Virus record (IMG/VR): IMGVR_UViG_3300024346_000313
Coordinates: 1 to 31,645 of that record
Origin: a virus
Length of the DNA stretch: 31,645 nucleotides
Direction: 5' to 3' (one strand)
The notes under the pieces: generated by a model
Told to the model about the DNA's origin: nothing
What the model saw: only the letters and a program-made list of their open reading frames with translations
Database searches by the model: none
Shown: positions 12,431 to 20,656 of the stretch, in pieces
How positions within the stretch are numbered: position 1 is the stretch's first letter
Layout: each line of letters opens with the position of its first letter
Position numbers and translations under genes: made by a program

Positions 12431-13183
12431 TTGAAAATAGGAATAGCAGGCTATGGGTTTGTAGGCAAGGCACATGAACTTATTCTAAAAGACTACCACG
12501 ATCTTATTATATATGACCCTGCACTAGGACACTACGGTGACCTAAGACATGCAGATGCAACTATTATTTGCGTAAGCACACCAGAAGGATCACATGGCGG
12601 ATGTCATATGGACAATGTATACTGCATTGTTGAAGACAATCCTAATGTACCTATATTAATTAAAAGCACAATTTCAGTAGAAGGTTGGAAAATGTTACAG
12701 CATGTGTATCCGCATACTGATATTGCATTTAGTCCTGAGTTCCTACGTGCGGCGCATTGGGAAACAGATGCACAACTGCAAGATAAAATTTATGTAGGAG
12801 GTAAGAACACAGGCTTTTGGGCAGATATTTTTATTACAGCATTGGGTAAGATTGATGTAGAGATTGCAAAACCAGAAGAATTAATTACAGCAAAGGCAGT
12901 AAGAAATAGTTTCTTAGCACTAAAAGTTAGTTTCTTTAATCAAGTATATGATTATTGCAAAGCACAGAATATAGACTACGACTCAGTTGCAGACGTTGTT
13001 GGAGACGACAGCAGGATAACAAGGAGTCACACACAAATTACAGAAGAACGAGGTTTTGGAGGACATTGTTTCCCTAAAGACGCAAAGGCATTTACTACAA
13101 GTGCAAAACAACAGGGCGTTGAATTGAGTATACTTGACGCCGCCATACAATATAACAACGACATAAGAAAGGGAACCACTTGA
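12431..13183 (+). CDS. Short UDP-glucose/GDP-mannose dehydrogenase-like protein
   Basis: Start placed at a TTG at 12431 ([19 protein letters not shown]) with GGAG 7 nt upstream; a TTG at 12410 would add seven residues without benefit. 250 aa: an NAD-binding Rossmann domain with [15 protein letters not shown], and FSPEFLRAA, then the central helical domain with the catalytic Cys in FGGHCFPKD (C213, K216). The C-terminal UDP-binding domain of full-size enzymes (about 390-440 aa) is missing. It may oxidise a nucleotide sugar in a reduced form, or bind a different sugar. It overlaps the prs reading frame end to start. Confidence 0.8.
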   Translation: MKIGIAGYGFVGKAHELILKDYHDLIIYDPALGHYGDLRHADATIICVSTPEGSHGGCHMDNVYCIVEDNPNVPILIKSTISVEGWKMLQHVYPHTDIAFSPEFLRAAHWETDAQLQDKIYVGGKNTGFWADIFITALGKIDVEIAKPEELITAKAVRNSFLALKVSFFNQVYDYCKAQNIDYDSVADVVGDDSRITRSHTQITEERGFGGHCFPKDAKAFTTSAKQQGVELSILDAAIQYNNDIRKGTT

Positions 13184-13185
13184 AA

Positions 13186-14118
13186 ATGAAAATCATCACG
13201 GGAAACGCTAACCCGAAATTAGCACAACAGATCGCAGAGCATTGTTTTGCTGATCTTGTTCCAGCAACAGTTTCTACATTTGCGGACGGTGAGACTAGTG
13301 TAGAGTTTAATGAGAACATTCGTGGAGAAGATGTTTTTATTGTTCAAAGCACAGCAATGCCAGTTAATGATAGTTTAATGGAACTGTTGATAATGATTGA
13401 TGCCGCAAGACGTTCAAGTGCAAGTAGAATTACAGCAGTTATTCCTTACTTTGGTTATGCTAGACAAGATCGTAAGAGTGCTTCACGTACACCTATCACA
13501 GCAAAACTAGTTGCTAACTTATTAGTTACAGCAGGTGCAGATAGAATCCTTACAATGGATTTACACGCAGGACAAATACAGGGCTTCTTTGATATTCCAG
13601 TAGACGACTTAACAAGCCGTGTTGTATTTGCTAAAGACATTGGACGTAACGTCAACACAACAGAAGGTGCAGTGTTTGTATCACCAGATGCAGGCGGAGT
13701 TGTTCGTGCTAGAAAATTTGCAGACATGTTCCATGCAGACATTGCTATAGTAGATAAGATGCGTCCGTCAGCAGGTAAAAGCGAAGTCATGAACTTGATC
13801 GGCGATGTTAAAGGTAAACACGCCATTCTGGTTGATGATATTGTTGACTCAGGTGGCACACTATGTAATGCGGCTAAAGCAATTATGGATGCAGGTGCGT
13901 TGAGTGTTAGAGCATACATCACACACGGAGTACTATCAGGCGAGGCATGTCAAAAGGTTGAGAAGTCAGTGCTAGACGAATTAGTAGTTACAGATACTAT
14001 TGCAGATCGTTGTCCTAAGAATTGTAAAAAGACACGACAGGTTAGTGTTGCGCCTTTGTTTGGTGAGGCAATGAGACGAGTTACTAACGAGGAATCAGTC
14101 AGCAGTTTATTTGTGTAA
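13186..14118 (+). CDS. prs: Ribose-phosphate diphosphokinase (PRPP synthetase)
   Basis: 310 aa from the ATG at 13186; a TTG at 13180 overlaps the upstream stop and has better ribosome-site spacing (GGGA 5 nt before), so it may be the true start. It makes PRPP from ribose 5-phosphate and ATP for nucleotide and NAD synthesis. Motifs: [10 protein letters not shown] near the N-terminus, ATP-site [11 protein letters not shown], metal-site [17 protein letters not shown] and PRPP-loop [12 protein letters not shown]. Full-length class I type. prs genes occur in other large marine phages, sometimes with NAD salvage genes, none of which is in this window. Confidence 0.95.
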   Translation: MKIITGNANPKLAQQIAEHCFADLVPATVSTFADGETSVEFNENIRGEDVFIVQSTAMPVNDSLMELLIMIDAARRSSASRITAVIPYFGYARQDRKSASRTPITAKLVANLLVTAGADRILTMDLHAGQIQGFFDIPVDDLTSRVVFAKDIGRNVNTTEGAVFVSPDAGGVVRARKFADMFHADIAIVDKMRPSAGKSEVMNLIGDVKGKHAILVDDIVDSGGTLCNAAKAIMDAGALSVRAYITHGVLSGEACQKVEKSVLDELVVTDTIADRCPKNCKKTRQVSVAPLFGEAMRRVTNEESVSSLFV

Positions 14119-14155
14119 AACTATTCGAAGTTGGCGCTAACATCTAGTTATACAG

Positions 14156-14161
14156 TAAATA
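14156..14161 (+). promoter_or_regulatory. Late-type TAAATA box
   Basis: TAAATA 22 nt upstream of the ATG at 14184, with the ribosome site between. Confidence 0.45.
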
Positions 14162-14183
14162 CATGTGTAACAAGGAGAAGCAG

Positions 14184-14447
14184 ATGTGTTCACCTGAAGA
14201 CCGTAAAGAAGCCAATAGACTATTTTGGATAGTCAAAGGCCACCTAATTCCTGAACAAGAACCAGACTATATTGTAGAAGGGTATCTTCAAAGTTATTTC
14301 AAACGTTTATGGAATAATGAATCAGGATGTATGGAATTGTATGAAGAAGGATTTGAACGAGCATATAACGAACGCCTAGACAGACAAAATCAAGAATACT
14401 TATTAGATATTAATAATGTTGCTGTCTTAGGCGGTCATTACGATTAG
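14184..14447 (+). CDS. Hypothetical protein, 87 aa
   Basis: Start at the ATG at 14184 (MCSPEDRKEANRLFWIVKGH), which has GGAG 6 nt upstream; the ATG at 14163 has none. Acidic, helical and aromatic-rich protein. Its stop overlaps the stop of the convergent lipase gene by a few nt. No family recognised. Confidence 0.65.
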   Translation: MCSPEDRKEANRLFWIVKGHLIPEQEPDYIVEGYLQSYFKRLWNNESGCMELYEEGFERAYNERLDRQNQEYLLDINNVAVLGGHYD

Positions 14448-15202
14448 TCTAGGTTAGATATATGTTTGATGTACTCAGTCATTGAGTGATCACCAAAACT
14501 ATCAACCTTACCTTGCTTCAGTCCCATCCATATACCGCGCCACTTGTCTTTCCACAACTGCCAACCTGTAGGCTTTCTGTATTTGCCGTACGCATTTAAG
14601 TAATGCTGTTCGCCGTGATGTACGTACCCCATAATAGCAAGAGGAACAGTAGTAACAATGTCATTGTTGTTCTTCCATCTGTGATGAATAACATCTAGAC
14701 TATTACAATACCCCTTCCAGCCTACACGAGGTGAACCGAATGTATATAGTTCGACTGGATCGTTTAGTTCTACGTTATGTTTACAACGACTTGCCATAAT
14801 AGTAGCCATTGCCGCACCTAACGAGTGACCACAAAACCAAAGCGTCTTGCCTAAGTTTACTTTACGATTGATATCTTCTTCAATCATTGGCCATAGTTCG
14901 TCTACTTCTGCTTTGAACCCCCGGTGTACTCGACTTATTGTTTCTGCCATTACTGGCAACGCCTTTAAGTCTGCTGAGATATCATTAAATTCTGTAGGCT
15001 CTGTTCCTCTACATGCAATTACAATATCAGTTTTGTTCATGAAGCGATATGCTTGTGCTCCATTCTGTTCGTAAAATTCAACTGTAGTAAACCCTAGTTT
15101 CTTGACTTGACTCTTAGCACTTTTCATGTTACAATAAGCAATAGAGGCAAGTTTAGCAAAAAGTAAGGATCTTTCGTTGAAGTTCATATCATTTAATGTC
15201 AT
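14444..15202 (-). CDS. Class 3 lipase-like alpha/beta hydrolase
   Basis: 252 aa. The nucleophile elbow is GHSLGAA (about 130-136), with FGSPRVGWKGYC after it. DHSMTEY near the C-terminus would supply the catalytic His; the acid is probably the D of NNNDIVTTVP. CRGTEPTEFNDISADL matches the oxyanion strand of lipase_3 proteins. No signal peptide, so it acts in the host cytoplasm or from the virion: phospholipid release or help in lysis is possible. It is the only leftward gene between 14184 and the end of the window, with its own late promoter. Confidence 0.85.
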   Translation of the reverse strand: MTLNDMNFNERSLLFAKLASIAYCNMKSAKSQVKKLGFTTVEFYEQNGAQAYRFMNKTDIVIACRGTEPTEFNDISADLKALPVMAETISRVHRGFKAEVDELWPMIEEDINRKVNLGKTLWFCGHSLGAAMATIMASRCKHNVELNDPVELYTFGSPRVGWKGYCNSLDVIHHRWKNNNDIVTTVPLAIMGYVHHGEQHYLNAYGKYRKPTGWQLWKDKWRGIWMGLKQGKVDSFGDHSMTEYIKHISNLD

Positions 15203-15228
15203 ACTGCCCTCTCCTAAGTTTACAAAAG

Positions 15229-15236
15229 TATTTATA
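15229..15236 (-). promoter_or_regulatory. T4-type late promoter TATAAATA (lipase)
   Basis: Exact TATAAATA on the minus strand, 26 nt before the lipase ATG at 15202, with GGAGAGGG as ribosome site between. Confidence 0.7.
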
Positions 15237-15244
15237 TTGCTTGC

Positions 15245-15250
15245 TAAATA
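15245..15250 (+). promoter_or_regulatory. T4-type late promoter box
   Basis: GCTAAATAG 18 nt upstream of the ATG at 15269; divergent with the lipase promoter only 8 nt away. Confidence 0.55.
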
Positions 15251-15268
15251 GTATTAACGGAGCAACTA

Positions 15269-15526
15269 ATGAAAAAACGTACAAGAAGCATATTGCAAGA
15301 GTTGAACACAGTAGGACGGTCACGTAATAATGATCATCTAATTGAAGCAACTGGCAACAATATTATTGAGAGCGCAATTAATCTATTAAATAGAATTGCA
15401 GAAACGTATGATGATGAAACTGCTAATGAATTAGAACGTAGGTTTTTGAATTCAATTAGAACAGGTGATGCTCGAAAATTTAAACGGACCATGCATAAAA
15501 TTATGGAATCAAAAAATGAAGATTAA
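15269..15526 (+). CDS. Putative head-associated protein, 85 aa
   Basis: N-terminus MKKRTRSILQEL has an [L/I]-x-E pattern (LQE at 9-11) that fits prohead-protease cleavage. The rest is helical, with ESAINLLNRIAETYDDETAN and a basic C-terminal half. I recall this type as a conserved small protein in marine T4-like phages. It overlaps the nucleotidyltransferase gene by 11 nt and leads the late block. Confidence 0.6.
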   Translation: MKKRTRSILQELNTVGRSRNNDHLIEATGNNIIESAINLLNRIAETYDDETANELERRFLNSIRTGDARKFKRTMHKIMESKNED

Positions 15527-16676
15527 AGATCTGCTAAATGAAGCACCAAAAAAAATTAAGCGTAGTGACGATGACAGTTGGTTAAAGAAAGCCGACGATG
15601 CAGTACGTGGCAGTTTTCCTATGAAAGCAATACAAACTATGCAAGGCGCTATTGGTAGACCAGGACCTGATGAAAAAGATTTAAACAAAGACAAAACGAA
15701 AACTAAAGTTATCAAAAAGAAAAAGTCGACATACCGGAAGCCAGTCCAAAGCAGAAATGATAAAATTGATCCTAACAACATTCCAACAACAGCAGGCTTT
15801 GTGGACAAGCGAAATGATGTTGGGTATGAGTACGAACGAGATAGAGACCTTTGGATCCCAAAGAAGAATAACGAGCAACCGCTAACAGGTCGCGAAGGTG
15901 CAATACGTTACAATAAAGCAGACAGCGCCAAACGTTATTATGTAAAAGAAACTATTATTAAAGAAGGCGGTAACATTTTCCAAGGTACAGCAGACTTTGA
16001 TCAAAAACTTATTCCAGACATGATGAAACAAATTAATAGTGTAATGTCCAAGACAGGCGTTAAGGCATTACCAATTGGATCAGGTGCATCACCACAAGCA
16101 GGCAAGATGAGCGGTGACTTGGATATGATTGCAGATGCAGGACAACTTATTAAAAAGTTTAATGCCCCAGATGTTAAGACTGCAAAAGTAGAACTAGAAA
16201 AGATGTTCCAACAAGCAGGCTTTGAAACTAAGAAGACAGGACAGATTGTCCATGTAAAAACTACAGTAGGTGATGTTCCACAGCAAGTAGACATTATGGT
16301 TGTTGACAATGGCGAGACTGCAAGCAAGTTTCACGTACATGACATACCAGGTGGTTCACCTTACAAAGGTGTGCATAAACAAATTATGATTGCTGACTTA
16401 GCAAAGCAAGCCGGGTTCAAGTGGAGCCCTTACAAAGGATTAGTAAGTAGAGAAACTAACGAACTTGTAAGCAACGACTTAGATAACATTGCAAAGCAGT
16501 TGATAGGTCCTAATGCAACAGCAAGAGATTTAGGATCAGTAGAAAGTATTCTAGCAAAAATGCCAAGTGCAAAAGAAATTGTTGATCGCCAAGAAGCAGA
16601 TCCAAATAGTGCTTGGAATAAAAAGAAAATACAAACACAAGAAAATGAGATAGTAAATGCGTTACGCAGAATTTAA
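15516..16676 (+). CDS. Pol-beta/PolX-like nucleotidyltransferase with capsid-targeting N-terminus
   Basis: 386 aa from the ATG at 15516 (MKIKDLLNEA), overlapping the gene before it; the longer frame from 15465 is not used. The first nine residues end in LNE and match a gp21-type propeptide. Residues 20-170 are basic and look disordered. The catalytic core has PIGSGASPQ (GS near 188), SGDLDMIAD (D201, D203) and QVDIMVVD (D259), the three acids of the polymerase-beta nucleotidyltransferase fold. A later GSPYKGVHKQIMIADLAKQ and WSPYKGLV segment recalls the PolX thumb. Likely DNA-end filling or nucleotide transfer in the head or just after injection. Confidence 0.75.
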   Translation: MKIKDLLNEAPKKIKRSDDDSWLKKADDAVRGSFPMKAIQTMQGAIGRPGPDEKDLNKDKTKTKVIKKKKSTYRKPVQSRNDKIDPNNIPTTAGFVDKRNDVGYEYERDRDLWIPKKNNEQPLTGREGAIRYNKADSAKRYYVKETIIKEGGNIFQGTADFDQKLIPDMMKQINSVMSKTGVKALPIGSGASPQAGKMSGDLDMIADAGQLIKKFNAPDVKTAKVELEKMFQQAGFETKKTGQIVHVKTTVGDVPQQVDIMVVDNGETASKFHVHDIPGGSPYKGVHKQIMIADLAKQAGFKWSPYKGLVSRETNELVSNDLDNIAKQLIGPNATARDLGSVESILAKMPSAKEIVDRQEADPNSAWNKKKIQTQENEIVNALRRI

Positions 16677-17784
16677 AATATTAAAAGAAGCCGAAGCACG
16701 TATTCAACATGCAGAAGATGTTATCTTCTGGGAAGGTAGTGCTGGCGCAATGAGAGTGTTGCAATCACTACGCAATATGGCAAAGGATGATCACAAGAAC
16801 GTTACACTTAAATGGGACGGATCTCCTGCACTTATATTTGGGCGTGATGAGCAAGGCGAGTTTGTGTTTACAGACAAGTCAGGCTTTGGCAAGAAGGGCG
16901 GAGTAGGACGTACTAAAAGCCCAGATGCAATTAGAGATGAGTTACTTGGACGCTCCGGTGGCGTCAACAGAGATAACCCAGATAGAATAGCATTTGCTGA
17001 TAAGATGGCAACTATTTTTAGCCTGTACGAAAAGGCTGTACCAAAAGACTATAGAGGTTACTTTAAAGGCGACTTGTTGTATTACACAACACCAGAAGTA
17101 AAAGAACAAAACTACGTGTTCACACCAAACATTGTTACATATGCAATTGATGTTAACAGCAAGATTGGTAAGCGTATTGGTCAAAGCACATCAGGTATTG
17201 TTATACACAGAGAAGTTGACTCCGAAGGTAACGAAGGACCATTTAGGAGTATAGATATATTCCAAGGCAATGCAGTATTAGTAGTGCCTAGTGTAACTAC
17301 AGAAGCACCTGTAGAAGTAGATACTTCTATACTTGATAACGCAGAAAAAGTAGTAAAACAAAACGCACAAGGCTTTGATGCTATGCTTGATGAGCCTAGT
17401 TTACGAGCAAAACAATTAACAGATTTACCTAAAATATTCTATACATACATCAACAGTAAAGTTGATACGGGATTAGATAACTTAGGCAGTGACTTTAGTA
17501 AGTGGTTACAAACTTCTAAACTTAGCGAAAAGAAAAAAGTTAATGTACTTGCATACATTAAAGAACACATGAATCATTATAAAGCGATGTGGAATGTTGT
17601 TGCTTCTGTTATGCAAGCCAAGGATGATATTATTGCCAAGTTTGACAGTCAAGGCGGTGATGTTAAACAGTCAATTGGTGACACACCGGGCGGTGAAGGA
17701 TATGTACTTGCACATCCTAAAGGCGATATTAAATTAGTACCAAGAAAAACATTCTCTGCGGCAAACAGAGCAGTTACTAGATAA
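16657..17784 (+). CDS. DUF6267-type ligase-like nucleotidyltransferase
   Basis: 375 aa, overlapping the upstream gene by 20 nt. The order of motifs fits the covalent nucleotidyltransferase superfamily (ATP/NAD ligases, capping enzymes): motif I KWDGSPALIFG with the putative adenylated K52, motif III FKGDLLYY (136-143), motif IV EGYVL (347-351) and motif V DIKLVPRKTF (357-366). A long helical insert lies between III and IV. The N-terminus MRYAEFKILKEAE has LKE before Ala, again a gp21-type site. It resembles the DUF6267 proteins of cyanophages as I recall them. Adenylation of nucleic acid ends is inferred. Confidence 0.7.
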   Translation: MRYAEFKILKEAEARIQHAEDVIFWEGSAGAMRVLQSLRNMAKDDHKNVTLKWDGSPALIFGRDEQGEFVFTDKSGFGKKGGVGRTKSPDAIRDELLGRSGGVNRDNPDRIAFADKMATIFSLYEKAVPKDYRGYFKGDLLYYTTPEVKEQNYVFTPNIVTYAIDVNSKIGKRIGQSTSGIVIHREVDSEGNEGPFRSIDIFQGNAVLVVPSVTTEAPVEVDTSILDNAEKVVKQNAQGFDAMLDEPSLRAKQLTDLPKIFYTYINSKVDTGLDNLGSDFSKWLQTSKLSEKKKVNVLAYIKEHMNHYKAMWNVVASVMQAKDDIIAKFDSQGGDVKQSIGDTPGGEGYVLAHPKGDIKLVPRKTFSAANRAVTR

Positions 17785-17794
17785 GGAAAACAAA

Positions 17795-18178
17795 ATGAAA
17801 ATTACAGATTTATTAAACGAAGGCCCATATGATACAGATCCAAAACTTATGCCATATGTAAGAATGGGTCAAAAGATTTCTTCAGCATTAGAACCATCAA
17901 GTGGAATCAAATGGGACGATGCAGAATTTAACAAAGCGGCCGCACTAGGTTCGTCATTTGGCAAACTAGGTTCATTGTTTGGTCCTAAGACTCCGGGCGA
18001 AGCATTAAAAGATGCAGGCGTTGATGTTGAACAAGCAAAAGCAATTATTTCAAAAGTAAAAAATGTTAAAGCCGGAGTTGGTGTTAAAGATGTTGATTCA
18101 GACAACGATGACGCAGAAGACAAAGCACCAAGCGACGATGATGTACATCGTCAAGCCAAAGACTTTGCAAGAGGCTAA
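17795..18178 (+). CDS. Acidic putative internal head protein, 127 aa
   Basis: Starts MKITDLLNEG, the clearest example of the propeptide pattern, with cleavage expected after LNE. AAGGAA ribosome site. The middle has FGKLGSLFGPKTPGEAL and the C-terminus is a low-complexity acidic stretch (DSDNDDAEDKAPSDDD). No enzyme motif. Probably carried in or processed in the prohead. Confidence 0.6.
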   Translation: MKITDLLNEGPYDTDPKLMPYVRMGQKISSALEPSSGIKWDDAEFNKAAALGSSFGKLGSLFGPKTPGEALKDAGVDVEQAKAIISKVKNVKAGVGVKDVDSDNDDAEDKAPSDDDVHRQAKDFARG

Positions 18179-18183
18179 TATTA

Positions 18184-19131
18184 ATGACTGAGAAGTTCAC
18201 AGCAACACAATGGGCAGAAATAGAAGGCGGTCACGAAATGACTCCGGCTAAAGAAGAACCATATTCCTTTTTAAAAGACATACATGAATCACGTATGACT
18301 CGCCAAGCCGGCACAGTCAAAAGTTTAACGTATACAGATTGTTGCGAACGTTTATATCTAAGTGTTTTAATACTTGAAATACTAAATCAATATGCATACT
18401 TTAGAAACACAGCAAGGGAATATGCAAAGCGAACTACAGGATATGATACTTTTAAATCGTATCGAATGAGTGGCACAGACTTGTATAATTTTGCTTACTT
18501 CGTTAATGGCGATGATGAGGCTATGCTAAAACTTAAAGATCCAACTTCTGCTAGAAATGCTAGAAATCGTACAACACTTCCTCTAGCACAATTAAATGGT
18601 TGGCTTAAAACAGTGCGTGGTAGTACAGCATATCCTCAGACATCACAATTCCTTATGAGACTTGAGAGTGCATTAAAGATTACTAACACTGAATATAGAA
18701 CAGTACGTAGAAATATTACACGCTACAAAGCATTAAACACTAAAGACAAACAAGACACAGTTACTAGACTATTAATTGCCGCAAGAGCAAAACTACGCAA
18801 TAGTGACTTAATAGATGATCTTAGTAAACTAGCCGCTACTAACGACTTAGAAACAGCAAGAGTAGCAGACAACGAACCGACAGTAAGTGTTCCGGATATT
18901 AGTACAGACGCAAGAGATATTAGTTTATATCGTTATCTTGTAGGTACTGAGAATGTAATGCGTACTAAAAACTTCTTAGATCTCGCAAAGCAAGGCAAAA
19001 GTATACCTGGTCAGTTTGTACAAGGGTACCAACCAGCCATTAAAATGATGGATGATATTGTACAAGCAGGGCCTGCATACGTTAATTTACTTAGAACTTT
19101 GCATCAGAGAGCAAAAAAGAGCCGTAAATAG
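18184..19131 (+). CDS. Hypothetical late protein, 315 aa
   Basis: Large soluble, basic, mostly helical protein with no recognised domain. The N-terminal 45 residues look like a flexible arm (TATQWAEIEGGHEMTPAKEE). It lacks the propeptide pattern of its neighbours. It lies 6 nt downstream of the 127-aa gene, in the late block. Possibly a virion or assembly protein; no more can be said from sequence. Confidence 0.65.
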   Translation: MTEKFTATQWAEIEGGHEMTPAKEEPYSFLKDIHESRMTRQAGTVKSLTYTDCCERLYLSVLILEILNQYAYFRNTAREYAKRTTGYDTFKSYRMSGTDLYNFAYFVNGDDEAMLKLKDPTSARNARNRTTLPLAQLNGWLKTVRGSTAYPQTSQFLMRLESALKITNTEYRTVRRNITRYKALNTKDKQDTVTRLLIAARAKLRNSDLIDDLSKLAATNDLETARVADNEPTVSVPDISTDARDISLYRYLVGTENVMRTKNFLDLAKQGKSIPGQFVQGYQPAIKMMDDIVQAGPAYVNLLRTLHQRAKKSRK

Positions 19132-19151
19132 GGGTTTTTTTGCCTCTATGG
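19129..19151 (+). terminator. Weak hairpin after 315-aa gene
   Basis: ATAGGGG can pair with CCTCTAT (7 bp, one G-U) around a T-rich loop. The T-run lies in the loop and not after the stem, so termination is doubtful. Confidence 0.3.
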
Positions 19152-19157
19152 TAAATA
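19152..19157 (+). promoter_or_regulatory. T4-type late promoter box
   Basis: GGTAAATAC about 57 nt upstream of the ATG at 19215, in an 83-nt intergenic region with no other signal. Confidence 0.55.
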
Positions 19158-19214
19158 CATATAACAACTTCGTAGAGAAACGAAATTGGTCATTAGAGAC
19201 TATAGGAGAATAAA

Positions 19215-19547
19215 ATGGCATCAGTAGCAAGAGTAAATCAAGACGGACGTGATCACGGCGTATCATATTCAACAGGACAAGTAACAGGCATCGAAATTGA
19301 TGCAGTTGTATCATTAGCGGCAAAAGACGGCATCGACGGAGCATTGGCTCAAATCGTTGCTGAGTTTTCACCGTTGCTTTACAAGTCAACAGGTACAGCA
19401 GGTAAGATCTTTGCAATCGTAGACGGACATCACCAGGATGCGGCGTCAATGACTGCACGTTTACAAAACATGGGAACAGTAGATGGCGTTGACTTGTCAG
19501 CATCAACAGTTGTTATCCGTGACTTGGACGCATTTAGCGCAACATAA
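19215..19547 (+). CDS. Putative virion structural protein, 110 aa
   Basis: Strong AGGAG ribosome site, own late box and own strong terminator, the layout of an abundant late product. The chain is small, acidic, alanine/valine-rich and predicted alpha/beta (SYSTGQVTGIEIDAVVSLAA; KIFAIVDGHHQDAASMTARL). No signal peptide or membrane segment. A capsid decoration or other virion protein is a fair guess; the family is not recognised. Confidence 0.6.
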   Translation: MASVARVNQDGRDHGVSYSTGQVTGIEIDAVVSLAAKDGIDGALAQIVAEFSPLLYKSTGTAGKIFAIVDGHHQDAASMTARLQNMGTVDGVDLSASTVVIRDLDAFSAT

Positions 19548-19600
19548 GAATTCCTTTACCTTAGGAACGTGATTAACGGCCGTAATGGCAGGCGTCACAC

Positions 19601-19632
19601 AAAGGGTTCAGTTTTTACTGGACCCTTTTTTT
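19601..19632 (+). terminator. Strong rho-independent terminator
   Basis: AAAGGGTTCAG (19601-19611) pairs with CTGGACCCTTT (19618-19628), 11 bp with one G-U, loop TTTTTA, followed by T-rich sequence to 19632. Confidence 0.9.
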
Positions 19633-19650
19633 ATGGCTATAAGTAATAGT

Positions 19651-20049
19651 ATGAAATTTAAATTAATTACTCTTGTAGATATTACACAGACAAATGCCCG
19701 TCGCGGCGAAGATAAAGTATCTTACGGACAGCAACAAAACTTTATGAGTGTGTCGCAGACACTTGGACTTAGAACAAACTTTGAAATATCTACCCCTATT
19801 CCATCAATGCAAACTGTAAAAGGTTGGGGGACAAAGTTTAAAACAGGCAAACACAAAGTATGGACTGCTACTGTTACCGTTGAACAAGAAGCCGCCCATA
19901 GTGTTGAACTAATGCAAGAGGACTTTAACCTAGTACCAATTATAAAAGGATTGCACGAATCAGTAAATATCGATGAGCCTGTGTTTTGGACATCAGATAC
20001 CGAAAACTGTAATATATTGTTTACCTTTCTAGACGAAAATGATAAATAG
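19651..20049 (+). CDS. Conserved phage protein, 132 aa
   Basis: Start set at the ATG at 19651 (MKFKLITLVDITQTNARRGE); earlier starts at 19585 and 19633 run through or abut the terminator. No clear ribosome site. The N-terminal LVDITQTNARRGEDK and the later LRTNFEIS pattern is one I recall from small conserved proteins of marine myophages. Beta-rich middle with TVTVEQEAAH. Function unknown. Confidence 0.6.
   Translation: MKFKLITLVDITQTNARRGEDKVSYGQQQNFMSVSQTLGLRTNFEISTPIPSMQTVKGWGTKFKTGKHKVWTATVTVEQEAAHSVELMQEDFNLVPIIKGLHESVNIDEPVFWTSDTENCNILFTFLDENDK
20043..20048 (+). promoter_or_regulatory. Late-type TAAATA box
   Basis: GATAAATAG overlapping the stop of the gene before it, about 80 nt upstream of the ATG at 20127. 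Confidence 0.4.
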
Positions 20050-20126
20050 TTTATAAGGCAAACATAAAACACATCACATTACACTAACAGGCACTAATAC
20101 GTACGAGTTGATTAATGGAGAACATA

Positions 20127-20357
20127 ATGGCAACTGCCTTAGAACGTAAAAATTTAGAAGCACACGTCGACCTTTGTGAGGCACGTTATAAAAATCTCGA
20201 AGGACGCCTAGACGGCATCGAAGTCAAAGTAAACAGCATTCACGATGACTTAATGTCAGGACAACAATCAATGACTAAAGTAATCATTGGAGCCGCTGGT
20301 ACAATAGTAGCAGGCTTATTATCTACAATCGTAGTTATATTACTAAACCTTTCCTAA
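20127..20357 (+). CDS. XhlA-like coiled-coil membrane protein, 76 aa
   Basis: Start at the ATG at 20127 (MATALERKNLEAHVDLCEAR), with GGAG 7 nt upstream. Residues 1-50 are a charged heptad-rich helix (LEGRLDGIEVKVNSIHDDLM) and residues 54-76 a single C-terminal membrane segment. This layout matches haemolysin XhlA-type and similar phage lysis accessory proteins, though the family is not proven. Could be part of the holin system. Confidence 0.55.
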   Translation: MATALERKNLEAHVDLCEARYKNLEGRLDGIEVKVNSIHDDLMSGQQSMTKVIIGAAGTIVAGLLSTIVVILLNLS

Positions 20358-20360
20358 ACA

Positions 20361-20366
20361 TAAATA
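20361..20366 (+). promoter_or_regulatory. Late-type TAAATA box directly before start
   Basis: CATAAATAC ends 4 nt before the ATG at 20371, which has no ribosome site. If active it would give a leaderless message. Confidence 0.35.
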
Positions 20367-20370
20367 CTGT

Positions 20371-20655
20371 ATGAACTTAAGAGAATTAACATCTGACATT
20401 CTGGTCGAGAAGCAGATTTGGGGCCGCAAAGGAAATAAGGCTGTACGTAAGTATAGATGTTCCGGTGGCACTAGGCACGGAAGAATTGTAAGTACCCCGG
20501 CTAACTGTTTTAAAGCAATCAATATTAAAGCCCGTGCTACAATGAAACGTACACAGGCACGTTTAGGTAAAAGAATTGCACGTAAGGCGAAGCGTACTAA
20601 GCGTATGAATCCAGCAAGTCGTAGAGTTGCTAGTATGAATAAGGCACGTAGATAG
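20371..20655 (+). CDS. Basic internal head protein, paralog 1, 94 aa
   Basis: N-terminus MNLRELTSDILVE fits a gp21-type propeptide (LVE). Then IWGRKGNKAVRKYRC, HGRIV, a second Cys, and a lysine/arginine-rich tail ending in KRMNPASRR. About one third of residues are K or R, as in proteins that bind DNA in the phage head. The next gene is a tandem paralog. Two Cys near 32 and 46 could form a small metal or disulfide site. Confidence 0.65.
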   Translation: MNLRELTSDILVEKQIWGRKGNKAVRKYRCSGGTRHGRIVSTPANCFKAINIKARATMKRTQARLGKRIARKAKRTKRMNPASRRVASMNKARR

Positions 20656-20656
20656 A

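Noticed and set aside
13455-13922. Leftward open frame of 155 codons inside prs
   Set aside because: prs is unmistakable on the other strand and this frame has no start signals.
19113-19119. Second in-phase A AAA AAG near the end of the 315-aa gene
   Set aside because: The -1 frame stops after two codons (GAG CCG TAA) and there is no good stem at the right distance, so no meaningful product would result.
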